Shown here piece after piece: positions 10,166 through 20,518 of a DNA stretch of 64,000 nucleotides. The stretch is from the NCBI RefSeq assembly GCF_002849655.1, contig NZ_PDNW01000002.1, forward strand, positions 62,001 to 126,000, read 5' to 3'. The notes beneath the pieces are model-generated. The model saw nothing but the letters and a program-made list of their open reading frames with translations, was not told the origin of the DNA and searched no databases. The position numbers were made by a program, and so were the translations under genes. The stretch is from Pollutimonas subterranea. GTDB lineage: Bacteria > Pseudomonadota > Gammaproteobacteria > Burkholderiales > Burkholderiaceae_B. Every line of letters starts with the position of its first letter. The first letter of the stretch is position 1.

Positions 10166-13100
10166 TTACAGTGTCCGCGCCACTTCTTTGATTTCGAAGA
10201 TCTCGAGCTGGTCGCCGACTTCGATATCGTTGTTGTTCTTCAAGGTGATACCGCAATCGAAGCCGGACTTGACTTCCTTGACGTCGTCTTTGAAGCGACG
10301 CAATGATTCGAGCCAGCCTGTCCATTGCACCACGTGATTGCGCAACAAGCGTACCTGCGAGTCGCGGCGCACGACACCATCGGTGACCATGCAACCAGCG
10401 ATATTGCCGATACGGGAGATGCTGTAGACCTCGCGAATCTCGACCATGCCGATGACTTCTTCGCGCTTCTCAGGTGCCAGCATGCCGGACATGGCATTGC
10501 GCACGTCGTCGATGGCATCGTAAATGATGTTGTAGTAACGCAAGTCGATGCCGTTGTTCTCGGCGAGCTTCTTGGCGCTTTGCTCGGCCCGCACGTTGAA
10601 TCCGATGACTACGGCACGCGAGGCGATTGCCAGGTTGACATCGCTTTCAGAAATGCCGCCAACCGCCGCGTGCACGACCTGTACACGCACTTCGTCGGTG
10701 GACAACTTGGTCAGCGAGGACACCAGCGCTTCCTGCGAACCCTGGACATCGGTCTTGACGATCAGCGCCAATGTTTGCGTACCCTCGCCCAGGTTATCGA
10801 ACATGGACTCGAGCTTGGCTGCCTGCTGGCGTGCCAGCTTGACGTCGCGGAACTTGCCCTGGCGGAACAGCGCGATTTCACGGGCCTTGCGTTCGTCGAC
10901 CATGGCGATCACTTCGTCGCCGGCAGCGGGAACTTCTGTAAGACCTTGGACTTCGACCGGAACCGACGGACCGGCGGAATTGACCGGCTTGCCATTTTCG
11001 TTAAGCATGGCGCGGACCCGGCCAAAGCTTGCGCCGGCCAGTACCGCGTCACCGCGATTGAGCGTGCCGCTAAGCACCAGGATGGTTGCGACAGGTCCAC
11101 GGCCCTTGTCGAGGCGCGCTTCGATCACGATACCCTTGGCAGGTGCATCGACAGGCGCCTTGAGTTCAAGGATTTCGGCCTGAAGCAGTACGTTTTCAAG
11201 CAAGTCGTCGATGCCTTGGCCGGTTTTTGCCGAAACACCAATAAAAGGAACATCACCGCCGTACTCTTCAGGAACGACCTGCTCGGCAACGAGCTCCTGC
11301 TTGACACGCTCGGGATTGCCATCGGGTTTGTCGATCTTGGTGATCGCCACGACCAACGGCACGCCTGCGGCCTTGGCGTGGTGAATCGCTTCTTTGGTCT
11401 GCGGCATGACGCCGTCATCGGCCGCCACGACAAGAATGACAATATCGGTCGCCTTGGCACCACGCGCCCGCATGGCGGTAAACGCTTCGTGGCCCGGGGT
11501 ATCGAGGAAGGTCACCATGCCGCGTTCGGTCTTGACGTTGTACGCGCCAATATGCTGCGTTATGCCGCCGGCTTCGCCGGTAGCGACCTTGGCGCGACGG
11601 ATATAGTCAAGCAAGGAGGTCTTGCCGTGGTCAACGTGACCCATGACTGTCACCACCGGTGCGCGCGGCAAGGCGTCGACTTCTTCGGCCGCTTCGGTGA
11701 GTTCGAGGAAAGCCTCTGGATCGTCAAGCTTCGCAGCAATGGCAACGTGTCCGAGTTCCTCGACCACGATCATGGCTGTTTCCTGGTCGAGGACCTGGTT
11801 GATGGTAACCATCTGGCCAAGCTTCATCAGGTGCTTGATGACTTCAGCAGCCTTGACAGACATTTTGTGTGCCAAATCGGCCACGGAAATCGTTTCCGGC
11901 ACATGAACTTCACGAGCGATGAACTCGATGGTCTGTGGTTCTTTGCGTTCGGGCTGGGCGTTCCTGTTGCGGCCACCGCGGGCATTTCCGCCCTTGCCGG
12001 CCTTGGCGCCTGCGCGCCAACCGTCCCGGCTGGGACTTGCTGGAGGCGCATCGGCCTTGGCGGCCGGCTTCTTGCGGCCACTGTCATCGGTCCAGGACGT
12101 GGAAACTTCAGTGGCCTTGACCACTTTCTTCACATCGGTGGCCTTGCCGTCTTTCTTGGCACCCTTTACGCCGGCCGGTTTGTGCAGAGTACCGGATATG
12201 GTACCCGCCTCGGGCTCAGGAGCTTTAAGTACTTTGCGTGGACGACTGAGCATTTCGCGCAAGGCGGCCGCTTCAGCTTCCGATGCGCGACGGGCACGCT
12301 CGCGCCCCTCGTCGACGACCGGAGCCGGAGGAGGAACGCGCTTGAATGCCGTTTTACCAGGCCTGGCGCCAGCTGGCGCAGCAGTTTTGGCAGCGCCAGC
12401 TTCGGGCGCCACGGGTGCAGCCGCTGCGGCGTCGGTAGCCGCCGCTTTGGCATGCTCTGTTTTGGCAGGCGCTGAATCAGCAGCCGCTGGTTCGCCAGCC
12501 GCTGGTTCGCCAGCCGCTGCTTCTATTGTTTTGGAATCGGGCGTCTTGGATTCGGCGGACTGTTGCCCGGAAACCTGTTCTTTCGCCTTCTGCCCGGCAG
12601 TCCCATCCGTGACATTGACGGGCGCTTCAACTGGCGCTGCCGCTACATCGGAGACAGGCGCAGCCGTCGAGGCTGCTGCATCTTCTTGTTGTGGCTTCTT
12701 GTCTGCTTGCTGTCCGACAACGGCCGGCTCGGCATCAGCCGATTTCGCATCAACTGCTTTCGTATCAGCCGTTTTCGCATCAGCGGTATCGGCAGCGGCG
12801 GTAGAAACGGCCGGCTCGGAGCCGGTGGCTGCGACAGGCGCAGATTCGCCAACCTTGTCCTGGCCAACGGACTGATTTTGCGCTGCGGCGTCAGCCGGCG
12901 CAGAGTCTGCCGGAACAGCCTGGGTATCGGGGACGGCAACGGGCGCGTCAGTGGACGGCGCCTCGATGGCGTCGGCCTGCGACTCAAGAGAAAGAGGAAG
13001 GTCTTCGTCTTTGACGACTTCTACGCCGGCTTCAGACGGATCGCGCTTGACGAACACTCGCTTCTTGCGCACTTCCACCTGGATCGTGCGCGAACGGCCC

Positions 13101-13333
13101 GAACCATCAGCCTGCCGGATTTCGGAAGTCTGGCGACGAGTCAGGGTAATTTTCTTGCCCTCGGACCCACCGTGGGAGCGGCGCAACGACTCGAGAAGTT
13201 TCGCCTTATCCGCGTCGGTGACGGCATCGTCAACCGACTTGAGTTCAACACCAGCCGAGCGCAGCTGATCCAGCAGTACGTTGGCAGGCATTTTCAGTTC
13301 AACAGCGAACTGGGCGACGGTGTTACTCAACAT
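10166..13333 (-). CDS. infB: Translation initiation factor IF-2
   Basis: A 1055-residue IF-2, which places fMet-tRNA on the 30S subunit and hydrolyses GTP on subunit joining. A small N-terminal IF2_N domain (residues 1-55) is followed by about 400 residues of low-complexity Ala/Pro/Glu/Lys sequence and a second IF2_N domain around 470-535. The G domain starts near residue 560 with [16 protein letters not shown], then [15 protein letters not shown] and the TKIDKPDG motif, and the C-terminal fMet-tRNA binding domain ends the protein. The linker holds 15-bp tandem repeats, listed separately. It lies downstream of nusA and upstream of rbfA in one unit. Confidence 0.98.
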   Translation of the reverse strand: MLSNTVAQFAVELKMPANVLLDQLRSAGVELKSVDDAVTDADKAKLLESLRRSHGGSEGKKITLTRRQTSEIRQADGSGRSRTIQVEVRKKRVFVKRDPSEAGVEVVKDEDLPLSLESQADAIEAPSTDAPVAVPDTQAVPADSAPADAAAQNQSVGQDKVGESAPVAATGSEPAVSTAAADTADAKTADTKAVDAKSADAEPAVVGQQADKKPQQEDAAASTAAPVSDVAAAPVEAPVNVTDGTAGQKAKEQVSGQQSAESKTPDSKTIEAAAGEPAAGEPAAADSAPAKTEHAKAAATDAAAAAPVAPEAGAAKTAAPAGARPGKTAFKRVPPPAPVVDEGRERARRASEAEAAALREMLSRPRKVLKAPEPEAGTISGTLHKPAGVKGAKKDGKATDVKKVVKATEVSTSWTDDSGRKKPAAKADAPPASPSRDGWRAGAKAGKGGNARGGRNRNAQPERKEPQTIEFIAREVHVPETISVADLAHKMSVKAAEVIKHLMKLGQMVTINQVLDQETAMIVVEELGHVAIAAKLDDPEAFLELTEAAEEVDALPRAPVVTVMGHVDHGKTSLLDYIRRAKVATGEAGGITQHIGAYNVKTERGMVTFLDTPGHEAFTAMRARGAKATDIVILVVAADDGVMPQTKEAIHHAKAAGVPLVVAITKIDKPDGNPERVKQELVAEQVVPEEYGGDVPFIGVSAKTGQGIDDLLENVLLQAEILELKAPVDAPAKGIVIEARLDKGRGPVATILVLSGTLNRGDAVLAGASFGRVRAMLNENGKPVNSAGPSVPVEVQGLTEVPAAGDEVIAMVDERKAREIALFRQGKFRDVKLARQQAAKLESMFDNLGEGTQTLALIVKTDVQGSQEALVSSLTKLSTDEVRVQVVHAAVGGISESDVNLAIASRAVVIGFNVRAEQSAKKLAENNGIDLRYYNIIYDAIDDVRNAMSGMLAPEKREEVIGMVEIREVYSISRIGNIAGCMVTDGVVRRDSQVRLLRNHVVQWTGWLESLRRFKDDVKEVKSGFDCGITLKNNNDIEVGDQLEIFEIKEVARTL
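12481..12520 (-). repeat. 15-bp tandem repeat in the infB linker
   Basis: The unit CAGCCGCTGGTTCGC occurs twice in a row (12481-12495, 12496-12510), followed by a partial third copy. It encodes Gly-Glu-Pro-Ala-Ala repeats in the disordered linker of IF-2. Being a multiple of three, the repeat can vary in copy number without breaking the frame. Confidence 0.8.
12736..12790 (-). repeat. Degenerate 15-bp repeats in the infB linker
   Basis: Three to four imperfect copies of a 15-bp unit like GCCGTTTTCGCATCA, encoding repeats of the form Ala-Asp-Ala/Thr-Lys-Thr/Ala/Ser. Same linker and same in-frame period as the 12481 repeat. Confidence 0.7.
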
Positions 13334-13399
13334 TCGACTCTCTCTTGCTTACTACAACTATTTTTCAATAAATACACCCTGACTCATTCAGCCTGGGTA

Positions 13400-14881
13400 T
13401 CAGGCTTCGTCGTCGAACCAGTGAGCGCGAGCGCGCATAATCATCTGACTAGCGTCGTCCTCGGACAAACCGGTAATTTCCGACAGCTCATCGGTTGACA
13501 ATTCAGCCAGGTCATCGAGGGTGAGAACCTCTTTTTCAGCCAGCTTGGCAACCAGTTCCGGGGTAATCCCATGTACTTCCAACAGATTTTGCGCCGTCTG
13601 CACGCGTTCTTCCTGAGCAATTGCCTCAGTCAGCAGAGCGTTGCGGGCGCGGGTACGAAGTTCGTTGATGGTGTCTTCGTCGAATGCTTCGATTTCAAGC
13701 AGTTCCTGCAAAGGCACGTAGGCGATTTCTTCGAGGCCGGTAAAGCCTTCATCAATAAGGATGTCGGCGACTTCTTCGTCGACATCAAGCCTGCTGGTGA
13801 ACGTCTGGCGCAGACCGCTGCGCTCTTCTTCCTGGCGATTCTGGTTCTCTTCCGGCGTCATGATGTTGATCTGCCAGCCGGTGAGCTCGGAAGCCAGGCG
13901 AACGTTTTGCCCGCGGGCACCGATAGCCTTGGGCAGGTTTTCGGCGTCGACCACGACATCCATGGCGTGCTTGTCTTCGTCAACGACAATCGATTCGACA
14001 TGTGCCGGTGCCAGGGCACCGATAACAAACTCGGCCGGATCTTCCGCCCATAATACGATATCAACCTGCTCGCCGCCAAGCTCGTTGCGCACCGCCGTAA
14101 CACGCGAACCGCGCATTCCGACGCAGGTGCCGATAGGATCGATACGCTTGTCGTAGGCCACGACTGCAATCTTGGCACGCACCCCGGCATCGCGGGCCGC
14201 CGCCTTGATTTCGAGCAGTCCCTGCTCGATTTCGGGAACTTCGTTTTCGAACAGCTGGCGAATGAATTCAGGCGCCGTCCGGGAAAGAATGACCTGCTGG
14301 CCCCGGGCGGTATGATCGACTTTCAAGACCCATGAGCGGATGCGGTCGCCGACCCGGATATTTTCCTTGGGGATCATTTCCGAACGCGGCAAACGGGCTT
14401 CGATCTTGCCCGTTTCGATGATGGCATCGCCCTTGTCCATACGCTTGACGGTACCGGATATGATGTTTTCCCCGCGCTCGAGGAAATCGTTCAATACCTG
14501 CTCGCGCTCGGCATCGCGGATTTTCTGCAAAATGGCCTGCTTGGCCGCCTGCGCGCCGATACGCCCGAACTCGATAGGCTCAAGGGCGTCTTCGATGTAG
14601 TCGCCGACTTCGATACCCGGCACGATTTCCTGCGCTTCGGAATAAAGCTCTTGCTGATCCGGCTCTTGCAGGCCCGCATCGTCGGGCACAACGAGCCAGC
14701 GACGGAATCCTTCGTGTTCGCCGGAAGCACGATCGATGGAAACACGGATGTCAGCGTCTTCCTTGAAGCGTTTTTTCATGGCAGACGCCAAAGCGTTTTC
14801 TAGCGCTTCGAAGACGACTTCGCGCGCTACGTTTTTTTCACGCGCTAAGGCGTCAACCAATAAAAGAATTTCGCGACTCAT
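13400..14881 (-). CDS. nusA: Transcription termination/antitermination protein NusA
   Basis: A 493-residue RNA-polymerase-associated factor. The N-terminal polymerase-binding domain spans about residues 1-125, an S1 domain follows ([20 protein letters not shown]), then two KH domains ([14 protein letters not shown] and [18 protein letters not shown]). A C-terminal pair of acidic helix-hairpin-helix repeats (about 365-490) completes the protein, as in proteobacterial NusA with AR1/AR2. Its ATG overlaps the rimP stop as ATGA. NusA itself acts on pausing and termination, which is relevant to the hairpin in front of rimP. Confidence 0.98.
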   Translation of the reverse strand: MSREILLLVDALAREKNVAREVVFEALENALASAMKKRFKEDADIRVSIDRASGEHEGFRRWLVVPDDAGLQEPDQQELYSEAQEIVPGIEVGDYIEDALEPIEFGRIGAQAAKQAILQKIRDAEREQVLNDFLERGENIISGTVKRMDKGDAIIETGKIEARLPRSEMIPKENIRVGDRIRSWVLKVDHTARGQQVILSRTAPEFIRQLFENEVPEIEQGLLEIKAAARDAGVRAKIAVVAYDKRIDPIGTCVGMRGSRVTAVRNELGGEQVDIVLWAEDPAEFVIGALAPAHVESIVVDEDKHAMDVVVDAENLPKAIGARGQNVRLASELTGWQINIMTPEENQNRQEEERSGLRQTFTSRLDVDEEVADILIDEGFTGLEEIAYVPLQELLEIEAFDEDTINELRTRARNALLTEAIAQEERVQTAQNLLEVHGITPELVAKLAEKEVLTLDDLAELSTDELSEITGLSEDDASQMIMRARAHWFDDEA

Positions 14882-15366
14882 CGCTTCTTACCCTTGAAAT
14901 CAATAATGGGATCCAGCTTGGCCCGGTCGATGTCGTCGAAGGTGAAGCTTAAAACCTGGGCTTCACCGGACTTGGTTTCGAGCTCGAGACCGAACACAGG
15001 AGCAGAGGATGCTTCGACTGCCGCATTCTCGGGAACGCGCAGCGTACCGGAATACGTCTTGCGGTTATCGACAGCCTCGCGCAACTTGATTTCGATGCGC
15101 TCGTTGGCAAATCGTATAAAATCGGCAAGCCGCTTCAACGGACGATCGATGCCAGGCGAACCGACTTCCAGGCGCTTGAAGTCGATGTTCTCGACCTCGA
15201 AGACCCGGGACAACTGTTTTGAAACCTGTTCGCAGTCTTCGATTCGCACACCTTCAGGGCGATCGATCGTAACGCGCAAAAGCCCCAAAGGGGCGCGTTC
15301 CACGTCGACAAGCTCGATATCCATACCGGCCAGGGCCTCTTGTGTCAAAACGAATATATCTGCCAT
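14878..15366 (-). CDS. rimP: Ribosome maturation factor RimP
   Basis: A 162-residue 30S assembly factor, first gene of the rimP-nusA-infB unit. Conserved stretches include [25 protein letters not shown] and the Lys-rich C-terminus. I chose ATG at 15366; an in-frame TTG three codons upstream is possible. A short GGA lies four bases before the ATG, inside the sequence just downstream of a terminator-like hairpin, so access to the ribosome site and transcription into the gene may be linked. Confidence 0.96.
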   Translation of the reverse strand: MADIFVLTQEALAGMDIELVDVERAPLGLLRVTIDRPEGVRIEDCEQVSKQLSRVFEVENIDFKRLEVGSPGIDRPLKRLADFIRFANERIEIKLREAVDNRKTYSGTLRVPENAAVEASSAPVFGLELETKSGEAQVLSFTFDDIDRAKLDPIIDFKGKKR

Positions 15367-15373
15367 AAAATCC

Positions 15374-15402
15374 AAAAAAAATGGGCTGTATGCACCAGCC
15401 CA
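15374..15402 (-). promoter_or_regulatory. Terminator-like hairpin directly before rimP (candidate attenuator)
   Basis: On the minus strand TGGGCTG and CAGCCCA form a perfect 7-bp stem (15382-15402) with a 7-base loop, followed at once by eight Ts (15374-15381) and then the rimP GGA and ATG. This has the full form of a rho-independent terminator. An upstream GGGGCTG (minus strand, 15446-15452) could pair with the same CAGCCC arm and prevent the hairpin. It may instead be the terminator of an upstream transcript, but rluB already has its own strong hairpin at 15625. Confidence 0.6.
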
Positions 15403-15565
15403 CTGTTATCACGCCATGGTGCGACTCAAGGGCCTAAGCCCGAACCAGCCCCAACGCATTCGAAATGTGCCGCCACATTGTCAACGCCCGACGATGCAGG
15501 CGCCAAGCACCTTGCCGTAACAAAGTGCCCTTGCAATCAAAAACAATATAGCTGTAAAGCCCTAT

Positions 15566-15574
15566 ATTCTAACA
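15566..15574 (-). promoter_or_regulatory. Possible extended -10 promoter for rimP-nusA-infB
   Basis: The minus strand reads TGTTAGAAT, an extended -10 element (TG-N-TAGAAT), within the gap between rluB and rimP. No good -35 lies 17 bases upstream. If used, it gives a leader of about 190 bases before rimP. Confidence 0.3.
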
Positions 15575-15624
15575 GAGAATTGCAAAATTTCCTGCTATCA
15601 CCGGAACTTACAATTAAATAGCAA

Positions 15625-15653
15625 CATTCGGGCTGCAGCAGGCAGCCCGAATG
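15625..15653 (-). terminator. Strong hairpin after rluB
   Basis: Perfect 12-bp inverted repeat, CATTCGGGCTGC and GCAGCCCGAATG, with a 5-base loop, 60 bases after the rluB stop. The following minus-strand bases TTGCTATTTAATT are only weakly T-rich, so termination may be partial. The rest of the rluB-rimP gap (15403-15713) shows no other clear element beyond the candidate promoter. Confidence 0.55.
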
Positions 15654-15713
15654 CCGGTATTATGGGGCCCGCGTTATAGATCGATACGCGGCCATCCCCC
15701 ATTGATATGCCGA

Positions 15714-17891
15714 TCAGCGATCGCGGCCACGGCCGCCAAGCTTGCCCAGATGGGACTCATGAGCGGATGCGCTACGCGGTTGCCAATCGTCGCCGCGTGG
15801 ACCAGCCGACCCCTTGGAGCGACCGCCTGCGGGCTTGCCATTTCCCGACCGTGGGCGCGCCGGAGCCGCGGCGCCGGACTTGGCTTCCCCCCTAGGTGGC
15901 CGCGGAGCTCCTTTAGCACCTGCCCGGGCTCCCGGACCCCGGCGACGAGCGTCGGAAGCCGCAGCCCCTTGGCCTGTCCCAGCTCGGGGGCCTCCCCCAT
16001 GGGCGGCCCCCGCACGGGCGGCCCCCGCTTGGGCGGCCCCCGCTTCCGCGCGAGGACCTCGCGCCGGACCATTGCCTGCCTTCTTACCCTTGCCGCCGCT
16101 CTTGGAGCGACCGCCGCCCGCCGCCGTACCCGGATGGCCGTTGGCCAGCCCGCCAGCGAAGCTCAGGCCCGTTCCGTAAGGATCCGAGGGATATGCCTGA
16201 TTGCTGGTGCCGCGCTGCGGACGCCCTCCGGACAATTTACCGCCGCGGCTGACCTTGGCGCCATTCATGCCATTGCGCTCCATCGTGCCGTAGCCCGGGG
16301 GCAATGCGCTGTCGTGCGAGGTAGGCTGGCGTTCGCCGCGCCCGCCCGCGCCCGCCTGCCCGTCGGAATCATCGTCGCGCAGCAGGCCCAACTGCAACAT
16401 CAATGCCGTTACGATGGAAGCATCGAGTTCTTCCCATCGACCACGGCGCAGATTGCGGGGCAGGACCACTTCACCGAAACGCGTGCGTATCAAGCGGCTG
16501 ACCGTAACGCCTGCCGCTTCGAACATGCGGCGAACTTCGCGGTTGCGCCCCTCTTTGAGCGTAACCCGATACCAACGATTGCTACCCTCGCCGCCAAGAT
16601 ATTCGAGCATGCCGAATTGCGCAACGCCGTCTTCAAGCTGGATTCCCTTGAGCAGACTGGCTTGCTGCTCTTCGCCGAGCTCGCCCAGGACCCTGACCGC
16701 ATATTCGCGTTCTGCGCCGTAGCGCGGATGCGTGAGGCGATTTGCGAGGTCGCCCGATGTAGTAAGTATGAGCAAACCTTCAGTATTCAAGTCCAGCCGC
16801 CCTACGGACAGCCACTTTCCTACGCGCATCTTGGGTAAGCGCGCAAAGACCGTTGCACGTCCTTCGGGATCATCGTGGCTGACAATTTCACCGGCAGGCT
16901 TGTGATACAGAATGACGCGCGGCGGCTTCTGGGCATTGGGCCGGGTAACAGGTCGGCCATTGACTCGGACCTGGTCATTGGCGCCCACACGCTGGCCGAT
17001 GTGAGCCGGCTCGCCATTGACAGAAACACGCCCGGCGACGATCAGCTCTTCCATTTCGCGACGCGATCCGACGCCAGCGTCGGCCAATACCTTGTGCAAT
17101 TTGGGCATCAGCGCATCGCTGCTGAGATACTTGCCCAGGCGCTGCGTCATCTTGGCGGCCGTGTCCAGGTAAGACAACGCGCGTTCTGCTTCTTTTTCAC
17201 TTTCGGCATTACCGCCCTGCTTGCCGCCACGGCCCGGGGCCTTGCCCGCAACGGGCGCATCGACGCCAACCTCGACGGCAGCGGCCACTGCCGCAGCGGA
17301 CGGCTTGCCACGCCGTGGCGCACGTCCAGCCGGCCGCGCGACAGGGTCCTGGGCAACGCCCGGAGCCGCGTTCCCGGCAGCGTTCCCGGCTGCGTCCTGA
17401 ACCGCGTCCTGGGCCACCTTCGGCGCTGCGGCTTTGCTGCGGCGGGGTGCGCGGGCAACTGGAGCCGCGACAACGTCTGCCTCTGGCGCTGCAACAGATT
17501 TCTTGCTGCGCCGCGGGGCGCGCGTGCCGGGAACCGTATCGGGCGTGACCGCGAGCGCGACCACGGGGTCGACTGCGGCATCGATCGCGACATCGCCCTG
17601 CTCGGCCACCGCAGCTTTGCTACGACGCGGCGCGCGCGGTTTTTTGACAGCAGCCGAAGGTTCGGTCGTATCCGCGTGTGCCTGCACTGGAGCAGACTCG
17701 GTCGGCGCGGATGATTCAGCGCCTTCGGGCATATCGGCTTGCGCATCACCCCGGCGACGCCGGAAAGGAGTTCTTAACTTACGGCCTCGCCCGCGCTGCG
17801 ATGCAGCCTTGTCATCGCCGTTCGCGGCGTCTGCGGCAGCGGGTATCGAAGCCTCGCCAGCGGCCGGACCAAATTCGTTGGTGTCAGTCAT
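15714..17891 (-). CDS. rluB: 23S rRNA pseudouridine(2605) synthase RluB, with long low-complexity arms
   Basis: A 725-residue pseudouridine synthase; the catalytic part covers only about residues 260-505. An S4 RNA-binding domain ([18 protein letters not shown]) precedes the RsuA-family active-site motif [15 protein letters not shown] (Asp near residue 365). Both ends are disordered and basic: the N-terminal arm repeats RAPRRSK/RAPRRGK at least four times, and the C-terminal arm is rich in Gly, Ala, Arg and Lys with a 15-bp tandem repeat. E. coli RluB is about 290 residues, so most of this protein is extension. The start overlaps scpB by eight bases. Paralogues RluE/RluF are less likely given the scpB-rluB order. 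Confidence 0.93.
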   Translation of the reverse strand: MTDTNEFGPAAGEASIPAAADAANGDDKAASQRGRGRKLRTPFRRRRGDAQADMPEGAESSAPTESAPVQAHADTTEPSAAVKKPRAPRRSKAAVAEQGDVAIDAAVDPVVALAVTPDTVPGTRAPRRSKKSVAAPEADVVAAPVARAPRRSKAAAPKVAQDAVQDAAGNAAGNAAPGVAQDPVARPAGRAPRRGKPSAAAVAAAVEVGVDAPVAGKAPGRGGKQGGNAESEKEAERALSYLDTAAKMTQRLGKYLSSDALMPKLHKVLADAGVGSRREMEELIVAGRVSVNGEPAHIGQRVGANDQVRVNGRPVTRPNAQKPPRVILYHKPAGEIVSHDDPEGRATVFARLPKMRVGKWLSVGRLDLNTEGLLILTTSGDLANRLTHPRYGAEREYAVRVLGELGEEQQASLLKGIQLEDGVAQFGMLEYLGGEGSNRWYRVTLKEGRNREVRRMFEAAGVTVSRLIRTRFGEVVLPRNLRRGRWEELDASIVTALMLQLGLLRDDDSDGQAGAGGRGERQPTSHDSALPPGYGTMERNGMNGAKVSRGGKLSGGRPQRGTSNQAYPSDPYGTGLSFAGGLANGHPGTAAGGGRSKSGGKGKKAGNGPARGPRAEAGAAQAGAARAGAAHGGGPRAGTGQGAAASDARRRGPGARAGAKGAPRPPRGEAKSGAAAPARPRSGNGKPAGGRSKGSAGPRGDDWQPRSASAHESHLGKLGGRGRDR
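16000..16044 (-). repeat. 15-bp tandem repeat in the rluB 3' region
   Basis: Three head-to-tail copies of GGGCGGCCCCCGC plus a variable AC/TT, at 16000-16014, 16015-16029 and 16030-16044. They encode Ala-Gly-Ala-Ala-type repeats in the disordered C-terminal arm of RluB. Confidence 0.8.
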
Positions 17892-18579
17892 TTTCTTTTA
17901 GGTACTCCATATGTATTTGTTCGTCTGACGTTGGTTCACTGCCGCCAGGGTTATTCATTGATTCAATTAATGTGTGATCTTGTACTGTGCTGTCTGTCGG
18001 CAGCGGCTCGACCGGCGTGTCGGGCACGACTTCCAGATCGAGTCCCGCCAGTGCCGCGACAGCATCCTGGGACTCAAGCTCCGGAAGCTCATCAAGAGCC
18101 CTCAAGCCGAGGTCATCGAGAAACTGCCGCGTGGTACCCAGTAAGGCGGGCCGGCCCGGGGCATCGCGGTGGCCCAGCACCTCGATCCAGCCGCGGTCTT
18201 CCAGTGTGCGCACTATCTGTGAAGAAACGGTCACGCCGCGTATGTCTTCGATATCGCCCCGCGTAACCGGCTGGCGCCACGCAATGATCGCCAGGGTTTC
18301 AAGCACCGCACGGGAATATCTGGGCGGCTTTTCGGGGTTCAGGCGAGCAAGATAGCGTTGCATTTCGGGACGGCTTTGAAAACGCCATCCGGTTGCAAGG
18401 TTTACCAGCTCGAGCCCTCTTTCATTCCAGTCCCGCTGCAAAAGCGCCAGATAGCGGCGCAAATCGTCATTGGAAAAGTCTTCGGCGGCAAACAGTTTAC
18501 GCAATTCTGCCAGAGGCATGGGCTGGTCAGCACATAAAAGTGCCGTTTCCACTACGCGGATAATTTCATTATCAGTCAT
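17884..18579 (-). CDS. scpB: Segregation and condensation protein B
   Basis: A 231-residue kleisin-partner protein of the SMC-ScpAB condensin complex, with two winged-helix domains (about residues 1-80 and 90-170). Family signatures are [26 protein letters not shown]-like sequence and [18 protein letters not shown]. The last 60 residues are acidic and poorly conserved. The start is ATG at 18579, preceded by an in-frame TTG. It overlaps rluB by eight bases. No scpA is visible in the window. Confidence 0.94.
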   Translation of the reverse strand: MTDNEIIRVVETALLCADQPMPLAELRKLFAAEDFSNDDLRRYLALLQRDWNERGLELVNLATGWRFQSRPEMQRYLARLNPEKPPRYSRAVLETLAIIAWRQPVTRGDIEDIRGVTVSSQIVRTLEDRGWIEVLGHRDAPGRPALLGTTRQFLDDLGLRALDELPELESQDAVAALAGLDLEVVPDTPVEPLPTDSTVQDHTLIESMNNPGGSEPTSDEQIHMEYLKEND

Positions 18580-18605
18580 CAATTACAGGATATCTGCCTA
18601 CTCGC

Positions 18606-18634
18606 TTGCATTAAATCAAAGCATGGGGTACTAT
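18606..18634 (+). promoter_or_regulatory. Promoter of the tRNA-fMet gene
   Basis: TTGCAT (18606-18611), a 17-base spacer and TACTAT (18629-18634) end 12 bases before the tRNA, as expected for a stable-RNA promoter with a very short leader. Confidence 0.75.
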
Positions 18635-18646
18635 TCTTTTTCCAGA

Positions 18647-18723
18647 CGCGGGGTGGAGCAGTCTGGCAGCTCGTCGGGCTCATAACCCGAAGGTCACAGG
18701 TTCAAATCCTGTCCCCGCAACCA
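18647..18723 (+). tRNA. Initiator tRNA-Met (fMet), anticodon CAT
   Basis: A 77-base cloverleaf ending in an encoded CCA. The anticodon loop CTCATAA lies between three G:C pairs (GGG / CCC), the first base C faces A at position 72 (an unpaired 1:72), and the T arm is CAGGTTCAAATCCTG. The unpaired 1:72 and the three G:C pairs are the defining features of an initiator tRNA. It is a single gene with its own promoter and terminator. Confidence 0.98.
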
Positions 18724-18730
18724 GCTTCCC

Positions 18731-18768
18731 AAAAGGGCCAATCGTTAAATGCGATTGGCCCTTTTTTG
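18731..18768 (+). terminator. Terminator of tRNA-fMet
   Basis: GGGCCAATCG (18735-18744) and CGATTGGCCC (18752-18761) form a perfect 10-bp stem with a 7-base loop, framed by AAAA and TTTTTT. Confidence 0.92.
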
Positions 18769-19321
18769 TTGCCAAGCGCAATGTAGAAACTTTCAAGCGC
18801 CGACCGGCAACGGCGCGCACTGCGCCAGCCGCAAACGAACCATGGCCTGCCAACAAGGCAAAAAGTACCGGCGCAAGAAGGCGCCCGTGACGCGCACCGG
18901 TATCGAGTCCATCAGTTTTATACGGAATAGTAGCCATCGTTCCTATTTCAGTGCATAGCGCTAGCGCCGTACCTGCCATGGCCCAAAGTGCGAACATGGC
19001 GTGGAAACCCCGTAGGGTGACGGCGCGGGCTACTGTGAAATATTGGGGTTCAAGCGCTTTCGATACATCAAGGGAAGCTCGCCAATGAATAGGCGACATC
19101 CTGACGTACGTACAGGCGCTTGCTTAAAAATTATTCAATTTATATTGCGGTGGCCGGAGAATGAATCATCGCGGACCAAAGCCAGCAGGAGCCAGTCTTT
19201 TTGCGTTTAGTTTGATTAAAAACCGCTGTAGACGGCGGGACAGCGATGTTGATGATCAACGCGCCCCAACCTGTGGCATAACAGCCCCATTACACCATCA
19301 GGCCGCAGACATTGCAATACC
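18769..19321. other. Gap of about 550 bases with no supported gene
   Basis: Between the tRNA terminator and the end of the COG0523 GTPase I find no reading frame that resembles a known family. A minus-strand frame runs through it (about 19099 down to 18680), but its C-terminus is only the antisense of the tRNA. There is no integrase, transposase or direct repeat of the tRNA 3' end, so no sign of an integrated element. Confidence 0.6.
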
Positions 19322-20422
19322 TCACTGCACAAAGTTGCCACCAGACGACAGCGCCACGCGGTGACCACCCGGCAACAGCCGCGCGAGCCTGCATTCAAGG
19401 TCATCAATATCCGCGGCGCGAAAGATCAGTACCAGCACCGACACTCTGTCATCCAGCTTCGCTGCCTGACCATCTTGTGGCGAACCCGGCATCGGGTCGA
19501 TGGCAGGCGCAGTTTCTTCTATAGGAACCAAGGGGTACAACTGCCTGTGGACGCCATGAAAGGCGCTGGCTTTGTCGTCTCCACCCAGCCACAGGACGCC
19601 TTTCATTCGCAACAGGTCGAAGCTGCGGTCTTCATGAAGAGCGCTCATGGCGGTCAGGAATGCCGACCGCTCAATCGGACTGTGCCACGACATAGTCAGC
19701 GCCTGCACATTACCGTGGACCGATACTGCAGGCCCCAGGCCGCCCCCCAGCCAGGGCCCGGCTCGTGATCCTGTCCTGGCAACGTTCGCCCGCAAGGAGC
19801 TTTCCAGCAACAACGGCTGCAACGCCGGCGCATGTTGGACCAGGTACTGCCGGGCATCCTGATTCAAATACTGCAACGCTTGCTGCAGTTTAGGGAGCTC
19901 TTCCGGAGGCGCCAGGTCGGTCTTGCTGATCACCAGCACATCGGCAAGCACGACCTGCTTGACGGCCACCGGTTCGCTCTTGAGCTGCTGGACGCCAAGC
20001 ACCGCGTCAACAACCGAGATGCACCCGTCATACATATAGCGGTCGCTGAGAAAACGTTCGTACTTGAGCGTATGGCTGATTGCCGCCGGATCGGCAATGC
20101 CGGTGGTCTCTATGATTATTCGCGAAAAAACCGGGATTTTCCTGTGGAGGGCTGCCAGAAACAAGTCACGCAGGGTCTCGACAAGCTGGCCGCGCACTGT
20201 GCAACAAAGGCAGCCCGAATCCAGCAGCACGACACTATCCCTGACATGCCGAACCATGGTGTGTTCGAGTCCAATGGCGCCCAGTTCGTTAACGATTACG
20301 ACGATCCGCACACCGGTACCGGCTCCGTCGCCGGGCGATGCCAGCAAGCGATTAAGTAAGGTAGTCTTCCCACTGCCCAGGAAGCCGCTCACTACCGTTA
20401 CGGGAATTTTGCGAACTGTCAT
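19322..20422 (-). CDS. COG0523 (CobW/YjiA/ZNG) family GTP-binding metallochaperone
   Basis: A 366-residue G3E-family P-loop GTPase. The Walker A loop is GFLGSGKTTLLN, the metal-binding GCLCC (family GCxCC) motif is present after LLDSGCLCC, ETTGIADPA is the G3-like motif, and SKTDL is the base-recognition motif. A C-terminal CobW_C domain (about 230-340) holds MKGVLWLGG. Family members deliver zinc, cobalt or other metals; which metal applies here is unknown. I saw no convincing Zur box upstream. Start: ATG at 20422 with GAGGGA seven bases before it. It diverges from the GNAT-like gene. Confidence 0.88.
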   Translation of the reverse strand: MTVRKIPVTVVSGFLGSGKTTLLNRLLASPGDGAGTGVRIVVIVNELGAIGLEHTMVRHVRDSVVLLDSGCLCCTVRGQLVETLRDLFLAALHRKIPVFSRIIIETTGIADPAAISHTLKYERFLSDRYMYDGCISVVDAVLGVQQLKSEPVAVKQVVLADVLVISKTDLAPPEELPKLQQALQYLNQDARQYLVQHAPALQPLLLESSLRANVARTGSRAGPWLGGGLGPAVSVHGNVQALTMSWHSPIERSAFLTAMSALHEDRSFDLLRMKGVLWLGGDDKASAFHGVHRQLYPLVPIEETAPAIDPMPGSPQDGQAAKLDDRVSVLVLIFRAADIDDLECRLARLLPGGHRVALSSGGNFVQ

Positions 20423-20518
20423 GCTGAGTCCCTCACGCCACTACAATAGAAATGCAGGCGTGTAGCCAGCCGGTTCGTCCTTTGCACTCTATTCATTGAA
20501 TCCAATAAAGCCATCGCC

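Noticed and set aside
10325-12475. 716-codon open frame on the plus strand opposite infB
   Set aside because: It is antisense to an unambiguous IF-2 gene with every G-domain motif. Long antisense frames are common in GC-rich genes with biased third positions.
12481-12520. Short tandem repeats as a possible CRISPR array
   Set aside because: The repeats have no spacers, are in frame and encode a protein linker.
18680-19099. Minus-strand open frame of 139 codons ending in VAGTGFEPVTFGL
   Set aside because: The C-terminus is the antisense of the tRNA-fMet gene, a well-known false-gene signature, and the rest matches no family I recognise.
18646-19321. tRNA-linked genomic island or attachment site
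   Set aside because: No integrase, no repeat of the tRNA 3' end and no foreign-looking genes lie nearby.
20423-20518. Zur box before the COG0523 GTPase
   Set aside because: I looked for a Zur-type palindrome in the divergent gap and found none that is convincing, so zinc control is not claimed.
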